Shown here piece after piece: positions 58,453 through 64,000 of a DNA stretch of 64,000 bases. This DNA comes from JAICWP01 sp035252015. Its GTDB lineage: Bacteria; Acidobacteriota; Terriglobia; Terriglobales; Acidobacteriaceae. The stretch lies in NCBI GenBank assembly GCA_035252015.1, contig DATFDP010000119.1, positions 31,921 through 95,920 on the forward strand. Reading direction: 5' to 3'. The translations under genes and the position numbers were made by a program. The notes beneath the pieces were generated by a model. It did no database searches, was not told where the DNA came from, and saw only the letters and a list, made by a program, of their open reading frames with translations. Numbering within the stretch: the first letter of the stretch is position 1; each line of letters opens with the position of its first letter.

Positions 58453-58608
58453 TAATTGACGATTGATGATCGAAGATTGATGAATGAGAAAGACGGCATT
58501 CAGCACTCAGTAATCAGCAATCAGCCTAAAAAATGCCGAGTCACGAACCTCCTCCAGCTAAATTGCCAGTCCCAGTGGCTGAATGCTGATTGCTGAATGC
58601 TGATTGCA
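58453..58608. repeat. GATTGA and CAGCAATCAGC inverted-repeat element
   Basis: A tandem AATTGACGATTGATGATCG stretch (58453 on), then ATTCAGCACTCAGTAATCAG (58498 on) opposed by GGCTGAATGCTGATTGCTGA (58577 on), giving an imperfect ~28-base stem with a ~50-base loop. It lies between the divergent tmk and C45 genes, so it occupies their promoter region. Confidence 0.65.
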
Positions 58609-58692
58609 CTTTCGGCAGCCGGAGTGACGCCCTCACCAGCGACAATCGTATAATGCTGGCGCGAGTTGCTCGACATTCCGGAGCTACAGAAC

Positions 58693-60186
58693 ATGCAGAG
58701 CTCGAAACCTCCACAGTTGCTTCCTGTACTGAGTCTGCTGCTGCTCAGTTTCTGCGCGGCGGCTTTCTTTCTGGTCAGTGGTCCAAATCGGCGCGTGGTG
58801 CAGGCCGCGGCACGCCAGCCGAGAGGTGTGCAGGAACCCAGCGTCAAAGACCCGCGCCTGGGCAACGCCTACCGCTTCGAGCGCGGCGGCTGGACTTATG
58901 TTCACCTGGAAGGCTCGCCGGAGCAGATCGGGTTTCAGCACGGCTACCTGCTGGCGCCTGAAATCAAGGATACCTTCGAGGCTATCCAGCTGCGCGACGT
59001 GCACGACACCAAACGCGACTGGCCGTTCTTCCGCCAGGCAGCGCGCAATATGTTGTGGCCGCACATCGAGGCGGAATACCGGCAGGAACTGACCGGCATC
59101 GCCGAAGGCCTGAAGGCGCGCGGCGTGGCCCTTGACGTTGACGACGTGGTGGCGCTCAATGCCTTCGAAGAGGTGCCCGATTACTATGTGCCCTGGCTGA
59201 ACGAAAAGAACAAAGTGGCCGGCGCCCCGCCCTTGCACAGTCCCGGCAACTGCAGCGCCTTCGTAGCTACGGGCAGCTACACCAAAGACCATCAGATCGT
59301 AATCGCCCACAATAACTGGACGAGCTACCTGGTGGGCTCGCGCTGGACTGTCATGTTCGATATCGCGCCCCAACACGGGTACCGCATCCTGATGGACGGT
59401 ATCCCCGGCGTGATTACTAGCGATGACGATTTCGGCATCAACTCCGACGGCCTGATGGTCAGCGAGACTACCATCACCCAGTTCCATGGCTGGGATCCCA
59501 ACGGCATTCCCGAATTTGTGCGTTCGCGCAAGGCGCTGCAGTACGCCAACTCCATTGACAGCTACGCACACATCATGCGCCAGGGCGACAACGGCGGCTA
59601 CGCCAACGACTGGCTGATCGGAGATCGCAAGACGGGAGAGATCGGTTACCTCGAACTGGGCCTGAAGCGCACGCCCCTATGGAAGACGAAGGACGGCTAC
59701 TTCGTCAGTTCTAACTTCGCCCGCGATCCGCAGGTCCTGAAGGATGAGACCAGCTTCGATTCCAGCAATCTGGGCTCCTCGCCCAACGCACGCCGGGTGC
59801 GCTGGGAACAGGTGATGAAGCTCAACCGAGGCAAAATTGATGTGACTATGGCGGAGCAATTCCTCTCCGACCACGGCGACAGTTACGAAAAGAAAGAAAG
59901 CCCGGACGAGCGTACTCTGTGCGGCCACACCGACGTTTCATCGCGCGGCATTCCGGAGTGGGATTGGGGGCCGTACTACCCGGGCGGCGCAGTGCAAGGC
60001 AAGGCGACGGATAGCCAACTGGCTGCCGGCATGAGCATGTGGGCGCGCGCCGGACACCCCTGCGGGGACGATTTTCTGGCCAAGGATTTCCTCGCGGCGC
60101 ATCCGCAGTACGACTGGCAAGCTCCCAAGCTGCGCGACATGAAAGCGGGACCGTGGACGGAGTTTAAGTCCGGGGAACGCCAATAA
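58693..60186 (+). CDS. C45 / phospholipase-B-like Ntn hydrolase
   Basis: 497 residues from the ATG with GGAG upstream (a TTG at 58666 is possible). An N-terminal hydrophobic helix LLPVLSLLLLSFCAAAFFLV suggests export or anchoring. The Ntn-hydrolase feature is the probable nucleophile C187 in GNCSAF, with IAHNNWTSYLVGSRW and GFGINSDGLMVSETT-like segments (DDFGINSDGLMV) following as in C45 acyltransferase/phospholipase B proteins. Autoproteolysis before C187 would activate it. The substrate may be an amide or phospholipid ester. Confidence 0.8.
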   Translation: MQSSKPPQLLPVLSLLLLSFCAAAFFLVSGPNRRVVQAAARQPRGVQEPSVKDPRLGNAYRFERGGWTYVHLEGSPEQIGFQHGYLLAPEIKDTFEAIQLRDVHDTKRDWPFFRQAARNMLWPHIEAEYRQELTGIAEGLKARGVALDVDDVVALNAFEEVPDYYVPWLNEKNKVAGAPPLHSPGNCSAFVATGSYTKDHQIVIAHNNWTSYLVGSRWTVMFDIAPQHGYRILMDGIPGVITSDDDFGINSDGLMVSETTITQFHGWDPNGIPEFVRSRKALQYANSIDSYAHIMRQGDNGGYANDWLIGDRKTGEIGYLELGLKRTPLWKTKDGYFVSSNFARDPQVLKDETSFDSSNLGSSPNARRVRWEQVMKLNRGKIDVTMAEQFLSDHGDSYEKKESPDERTLCGHTDVSSRGIPEWDWGPYYPGGAVQGKATDSQLAAGMSMWARAGHPCGDDFLAKDFLAAHPQYDWQAPKLRDMKAGPWTEFKSGERQ

Positions 60187-60190
60187 GTCT

Positions 60191-60264
60191 CACCGCAGAG
60201 ACGCAGAGAAAACCAAAAAAAGTTCATTTTGGGGTTCTCGGTGTTCTCCCCGTCTCGGGGGTGA
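60191..60264. repeat. palindromic CACAGAGAC element after the C45 gene
   Basis: Left arm CACCGCAGAGACGCAGAGAA (60191-60210), right arm GGTTCTCGGTGTTCTCCCCG onward (60233-60264), short A/T-rich centre. It begins four bases after the C45 stop. Confidence 0.7.
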
Positions 60265-60272
60265 ATGACATT

Positions 60273-60289
60273 ATATCGCCAAACGATAT
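60273..60289. promoter_or_regulatory. ATATCG-N5-CGATAT palindrome upstream of the M61 gene
   Basis: Perfect six-base arms, 91 bases before the peptidase ATG; single ATATCG-like half-sites recur near 60322 (GATATATTGAT) and 60362 (CATATCGAG). They could be an operator array for an unidentified regulator. Confidence 0.45.
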
Positions 60290-60379
60290 GTCCCGTTTTT
60301 CGACACGACCTGCTCCAAACTGATATATTGATAAGTTTTCGCCCACTGGGCCGAACTCATCATATCGAGGAGCGTGCGC

Positions 60380-62284
60380 ATGTCTCTCCCCCGCTGCCGT
60401 GCGCTGGTCGCGGTCTCTGCAGTTATTATCTTTTCGCTTCCTTCCTTAGCTCAGCCTAAAGCGCCCGGCATCACCCTGGCGGTGGATGCCACCGAGGCGC
60501 CGCGCAAGATTTTTCATGCCAAGCTGACCATTCCCGCAACCCCCGGCACGCTTACTCTCTATTACCCCAAGTGGATTCCAGGAGAACACGCGCCCGACGG
60601 GCCGATCGTGGATGTAGCCGGCCTGAAATTCACCGCCAACGGCCAGACGCTCAACTGGCGCCGCGATCTCACCGATATGTTCACTTTTCACGTGGAAGTC
60701 CCGGCGGGCGTCACCAGCGTGGAAGCGTCGCTCGACTATTTGTCGCCCGCGGCCGAGCACGGCTTTTCCGGGGCAGCTTCGGCCACAGCACGCATGACTG
60801 TTGTCAGTTTCAACCAGGTGTTGCTCTATCCCAAGGGCTGGCCTGCCGACCAGATCACCTACACTGCCAGCCTGCGCCTGCCTGCGGGTTGGAAGTTTGG
60901 CACCGCGCTGCCCATTGCCAATCAAAGCGGCGACGAAGTCCAATTTAAGCCGGTGTCGCTATATACCCTGGTGGACTCGCCCGTAATTGCGGGCGAATAC
61001 CTCAAGGTGGTGCCTCTGAGCCCGGCAGGCGAGTATCCCCCGCACGAGATGGATATTGCCGCCGACAGCGCCGCCGCGCTCGACGCGCCCGTGGAAGGCT
61101 GGCAAAACTACCGCAACCTGGTAAGCCAGGCGTATGCATTGTTCGGAGCGCGCCATTACCGCGATTACCACTTTCTTTACAGCCTGAGCAATCACGTGGC
61201 CCACTTCGGGCTGGAGCATCATGAGTCCGACGACAGCCGCGTGGGCGAGGATGGTCTGGTGAATCCCGATGAACGCAAGCTGGTGGCCGGCCTGCTGCCG
61301 CACGAGTACGTTCATTCCTGGAACGGCAAGTACCGGCGCCCTGCGGACCTGACCACGCCCGATTACGAGAAGCCCATGGTCACCACCATGCTGTGGGTGT
61401 ACGAAGGGTTGACTTCCTATTTGGGCGACGTGTTGACCGCGCGCAGCGGCCTTTGGACCCCGCAGGAATTTCGCGAAGAGCTGGCCATGACCGGCGCCAT
61501 GCTCGACCACCGTCCGGGGCGAACCTGGAGCAACCTGCAGGACACCAACGATGCGGCCCAGATTTTGTACTTTGGTACACCTCAATGGTCATCGTGGCGC
61601 CGCAGCGTGGATTTTTATCCGGAAGGTGTGCTCGACTGGCTGTGGGCGGACGTCATTATCCGCCAGCAGACGCACAACCAGAAATCGCTGAACGACTTCT
61701 GCAAACTGTTCTATGCCGGGCCCACGCCGCAGCCCAACCAGGCGCCCGTGGTCAAACCCTACACCTTCGACGAACTGGTGAACGCACTCAACCAGATTGC
61801 ACCCTACGATTGGCGCGGCTTCTGGCACGAGAGGCTGACTACCCATGTGCCGCACGCGCCGCTGGGCGGCATCGAGGGCAGCGGCTGGCGCGTGGTCTAC
61901 ACGGATACGCCCTCAGAGATGTCGAAACTTTCCGAGCAAGAGCGCAAGGCCATCAACGCCGAGTATTCCGTAGGCTTGGCGTTGAAGGAGGACGGCACGA
62001 TCGTGGATACCGTGCATGGCGGGCTGGCGGCCGAGGCCGGCATTGGCCCGGGCATGAAGGTGATTGCCGTCAACAGCCGCAAGTTCACGCGGGAAGTGTG
62101 GCACGACGCGCTGCAAGCCACCAAGACGGCGAGCGGCCCCCTGCAGTTATTGGTGGAGAACACGGATTACTTCACCACCTACTCGCTCAACTACCACGGC
62201 GGCGAAATGTATCCGCACCTGCAGCGGGAGACGAATCAGCCCGACCTGCTGAGCGACATTATCAAGGCGCTACCCGCCAAATAG
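60380..62284 (+). CDS. exported M61-family peptidase with PDZ domain
   Basis: 634 residues from the ATG seven bases after GAGGAG. Signal peptide ALVAVSAVIIFSLPSLAQ. N-terminal beta domain (25-170) as in M1/M61 enzymes, zinc motif HEYVH (308-312) with the third ligand Glu in WVYEGLTSY (E342), helical domain to ~500, then a PDZ domain (about 535-610: VGLALKEDGTIVDTV, AAEAGIGPGMKVIAVN). Glycyl aminopeptidases of this family remove N-terminal Gly/Ala or act with substrates held by the PDZ domain. Confidence 0.93.
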   Translation: MSLPRCRALVAVSAVIIFSLPSLAQPKAPGITLAVDATEAPRKIFHAKLTIPATPGTLTLYYPKWIPGEHAPDGPIVDVAGLKFTANGQTLNWRRDLTDMFTFHVEVPAGVTSVEASLDYLSPAAEHGFSGAASATARMTVVSFNQVLLYPKGWPADQITYTASLRLPAGWKFGTALPIANQSGDEVQFKPVSLYTLVDSPVIAGEYLKVVPLSPAGEYPPHEMDIAADSAAALDAPVEGWQNYRNLVSQAYALFGARHYRDYHFLYSLSNHVAHFGLEHHESDDSRVGEDGLVNPDERKLVAGLLPHEYVHSWNGKYRRPADLTTPDYEKPMVTTMLWVYEGLTSYLGDVLTARSGLWTPQEFREELAMTGAMLDHRPGRTWSNLQDTNDAAQILYFGTPQWSSWRRSVDFYPEGVLDWLWADVIIRQQTHNQKSLNDFCKLFYAGPTPQPNQAPVVKPYTFDELVNALNQIAPYDWRGFWHERLTTHVPHAPLGGIEGSGWRVVYTDTPSEMSKLSEQERKAINAEYSVGLALKEDGTIVDTVHGGLAAEAGIGPGMKVIAVNSRKFTREVWHDALQATKTASGPLQLLVENTDYFTTYSLNYHGGEMYPHLQRETNQPDLLSDIIKALPAK

Positions 62285-62286
62285 TC

Positions 62287-62351
62287 CACCACAGAGGCGC
62301 CGAGACACAGAGGAGTCCATGACATCAAAATCTAGGTATTCTCTGTGGTGA
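62287..62351. repeat. palindromic CACAGAGAC element between M61 and LmbE genes
   Basis: Left arm CACCACAGAGGCGCCGAGAC (from 62287), right arm TTCTCTGTGGTGA (62339-62351). It fills the gap between two convergent stops (62284 and 62353), the place for a bidirectional terminator. Confidence 0.7.
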
Positions 62352-62352
62352 A

Positions 62353-63096
62353 TCAGTCTTCTATAACTCCATCAAACAGGTCGTTCTCCGGCTTGAGCGC
62401 TCCGGGCGTGCTGGTGGCGGCCAAGTGAAACTCTTCCTGCTGCCCGCGCTGGCGCACCGCCTTCTCGAAAAGGGGGAACAGTGGCGCCTGGCTGGTGTGG
62501 CATTGGAAGGCGCGAATCTTGTCCTCCAGGAATTTGCCAATGCTGATGCTAATGGTAACCGGCGGCGGCGAAATTGGCTGCCGGCCGGGCAAGCTAAAAG
62601 GCGCGGCCGTATAGTAGAGCTTTTGCGGGCGATAGAGGCTTGCGCCATTCTGCAGTTGCTCGGGGAAGTGGTTGCGGCGGCCCGCCCATTGGAACGCCAG
62701 GCTGGCAAAAATGCCGGCCATGCCGTGGTCGGGATGTCCGGTGATACCGCCGTCGGCACCGTAGGTCAGCACCACCTGCGGGCGAATCTGGCGCATGTGG
62801 CGTGTCAATTCCGCCACTACGCTGTAGAGGTCAATACGGTGCAGGTGAGCGTCGGCATAGTCGAGCACTTCGGCATGCGTGACCTTCAGAACCCGGCAGG
62901 AGGCGGCGAACTCTTTGCGCCGCAGCGTGGCCAGTTCCTGGTCGGTGCGGGCGCCGCCGCGGTTGGAAGCGGCCTGCCCGGGCGTCAGGCAGATGACGTG
63001 CGTCTCGACGCCGCGCTCGCGACAGAGCAGCAGCGAGCCGCCAAAGTTGCCGGCTTCATCGTCAGGGTGGGCGGTAACGCAGAGCAGTCGGTGCAT
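62353..63096 (-). CDS. LmbE/PIG-L family deacetylase, cytoplasmic
   Basis: 247 residues, no signal. Zinc motif AHPDDEA at 9-15; GHPDHGMAG supplies the third ligand and active-site His. CLTPGQAASNRGG and RRKEFAASCRVLKV match the BshB-like group that deacetylates GlcNAc conjugates such as GlcNAc-malate in bacillithiol synthesis. No bshA or bshC is adjacent, so that role is only possible. It differs from the Tat-exported paralogue at 11672 by lacking a leader and by AHPDDEA instead of AHPDDPE. Confidence 0.88.
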   Translation of the reverse strand: MHRLLCVTAHPDDEAGNFGGSLLLCRERGVETHVICLTPGQAASNRGGARTDQELATLRRKEFAASCRVLKVTHAEVLDYADAHLHRIDLYSVVAELTRHMRQIRPQVVLTYGADGGITGHPDHGMAGIFASLAFQWAGRRNHFPEQLQNGASLYRPQKLYYTAAPFSLPGRQPISPPPVTISISIGKFLEDKIRAFQCHTSQAPLFPLFEKAVRQRGQQEEFHLAATSTPGALKPENDLFDGVIED

Positions 63097-63421
63097 GTTT
63101 CCAGAATAAATCAGGAGACAGTTCTCGGTGCCATGCCGTCATGCTGAGGCGCTGAACCATTTCGCGTGCAGTGCCACGGCTTCGGTAGTACACGCGAGAT
63201 GCTTCGGGCCTGAAGACCCTCAGCACGACTCGACATATGGGGACTTCTGCCGAGAACCGTCAGCGTGCGGCTGGCTACTCACTGCGGCTTACCCCGTCAA
63301 AGGCATGCGTTGCGCTTAACTCCGCAAACTGCCCCACTCAAGCAAAAACGGCTTGAGTGGGGCGGTTCAAGGGCTGGCGCGATCGCCAATCACCCCGCTG
63401 CCACCCAGGGATATGGAAGAC
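63097..63421. other. 325-bp intergenic region with two inverted repeats
   Basis: Lies between the start of the LmbE-type gene and the end of the leftward rnhB. Holds an imperfect pair GTCATGCTGAGG (63138-63149) / CCCTCAGCACGAC (63217-63229), of a kind often seen as dispersed repeat in acidobacteria, and a perfect 12-bp hairpin at 63332-63362. No gene seen. Confidence 0.55.
63332..63362 (-). terminator. strong hairpin downstream of rnhB, possible terminator
   Basis: CCCCACTCAAGC / GCTTGAGTGGGG: 12 perfect pairs with a seven-base A-rich loop, 60 bases past the rnhB stop on the minus strand. The T run is in the loop rather than after the stem, so termination would be atypical. Confidence 0.5.
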
Positions 63422-64000
63422 TCAGTCGCCCGCGAGCGCTTCGTCTGCCACTTCTTCGGCCACATCAGCCAGCATGAACTCCAGCACTTCCTGCGGAGCG
63501 GGAGCCATCCACACCGGGGCGAAGGACTGGCGGTGCAGGGGCGAAGGGCCGTACTTGCGCAGGGCGGCGATGTGCTTGGGCGCGCTGTAGCCCTTATTGG
63601 AGGCAAGATCGTAGGCGGGGAAGACGGGCGCCCACTCGCGCACCAACCGGTCGCGCTCCACTTTGGCGATAATGGAGGCGGCCGCAATGGAAGCGGAGAG
63701 AGCGTCGCCGTGAATAATTTTGGTCTGCGCGCACTCCCAGGGAATACGCAGGGCGTCAATCAGCAGGTGGTCGGGAACGGGCGAGAGGCGGCGCACGGCC
63801 TCCACCATGGCCTCCACCGAAGCCCAGTAGATGTTGAGCTGATCAATGCGGGCGTTGTCCACGGCGGCAACGGAAATGGCGACGGCGTGCTTGCGGATGC
63901 GTTCGGCCAGCACCTCGCGCCGCTCCGGCTTGAGCAGCTTGGAATCGCGCAGGCCGCGAATGCGGTAGGCCGGGTCAAGAATGACCGCGGCCGCCACCAC
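63422..64000 (-). CDS. rnhB: ribonuclease HII, 3' part (start beyond window)
   Basis: 192 residues seen; the N-terminus, with the GxDExGRGP active-site motif, lies right of the window. Visible: LRDSKLLKPERREVLAERI, a metal Asp in DHLLIDALRIP, and the family motif SIAAASIIAKVERDRLVREW; YDLASNKGYSAPKHIAALRK follows. The enzyme cuts RNA in RNA/DNA hybrids, including single ribonucleotides. The C-terminal tail is longer than in E. coli RnhB and acidic. Confidence 0.94.
   Translation of the reverse strand: MVAAAVILDPAYRIRGLRDSKLLKPERREVLAERIRKHAVAISVAAVDNARIDQLNIYWASVEAMVEAVRRLSPVPDHLLIDALRIPWECAQTKIIHGDALSASIAAASIIAKVERDRLVREWAPVFPAYDLASNKGYSAPKHIAALRKYGPSPLHRQSFAPVWMAPAPQEVLEFMLADVAEEVADEALAGD

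Noticed and set aside
1..64000. Search for tRNA, rRNA, CRISPR, IS elements, prophage and integrases
   Set aside because: No cloverleaf with a GTTCRA T-loop, no regularly spaced direct repeats, and no transposase or integrase-like ORF was found by eye.

Overview
The window reads as a chromosomal segment of an Acidobacteriota bacterium, probably of the Terriglobia/Koribacter type. The evidence is a PadR regulator directly followed by an 891-residue acidobacterial-type duplicated orphan permease (ADOP), several small PilZ proteins, many secreted hydrolases with Sec or Tat signals, an Hfq with an acidobacterial-looking divergent tail, generally high GC, strong GGAGG ribosome sites and frequent GTG starts. 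I see no rRNA, tRNA, CRISPR array, insertion sequence or phage gene.

Layout. 1-4150: end of an amidohydrolase gene, then a sparse stretch of small orphan genes (two zinc-finger-like proteins, a PilZ protein, an exported protein, an SRPBCC-like protein) with a palindrome-rich intergenic region at 2292-2956. 4341-8220: succinate dehydrogenase operon (five-helix membrane anchor, SdhA, SdhB, helical-repeat protein) with 1-base stop/start overlaps. 8299-13557: secreted amidohydrolase, polysaccharide-deacetylase-like protein, Tat-exported LmbE-type deacetylase and a Tat-exported unknown. 13662-17953: a catabolic-looking trio (ThDP enzyme, histidinol-dehydrogenase-like enzyme, SMP-30 lactonase). 18087-26685: small regulators, metallophosphoesterase overlapping a glycosyltransferase, GH1 glycosidase, two envelope proteins, then ADOP plus PadR. 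27084-33633: membrane protein, LytTR regulator, Cys-rich exported protein, MocR regulator, and an ECF41 sigma factor with its probable regulon (DoxX-like protein, membrane protein, SDR dehydrogenase).

33756-43389: a Tat-exported LVIVD protein and a long operon containing a semialdehyde dehydrogenase, a FadR-type regulator, a beta-hydroxyacid dehydrogenase, 2-oxoacid dehydrogenase E1-alpha and E1-beta, an M24-fold hydrolase with an altered metal site, and E2. A FadR-type operator overlaps the probable promoter of this operon. The gene set suggests that a substrate is cleaved by the M24 hydrolase, its hydroxy- or semialdehyde-acid products are oxidised, and a 2-oxoacid is converted to acyl-CoA. 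The substrate is not evident, and no E3 gene lies in the window.

43460-64000: MFS exporter, two alpha/beta hydrolases, a beta-propeller protein, an HpnI-like glycosyltransferase, PilZ, M20 amidohydrolase, Hfq, DNA polymerase III delta' (holB), S9 peptidase, parallel beta-helix protein, thymidylate kinase, C45/phospholipase-B-like hydrolase, M61 peptidase, LmbE deacetylase and the 3' part of ribonuclease HII. This half is dotted with short non-coding repeats at gene junctions. One family is palindromic, with CACAGAGACACAGAGAA-like left arms and the complementary right arm; the other is made of simple inverted or tandem units (GATTGACGATT, CAGCAATCAGC, AGCTAGAAGCTAG). These repeats, the M24/2-oxoacid dehydrogenase operon, the ThDP/HisD-like/SMP-30 cluster and the ECF41 promoter pair are the most interesting items.
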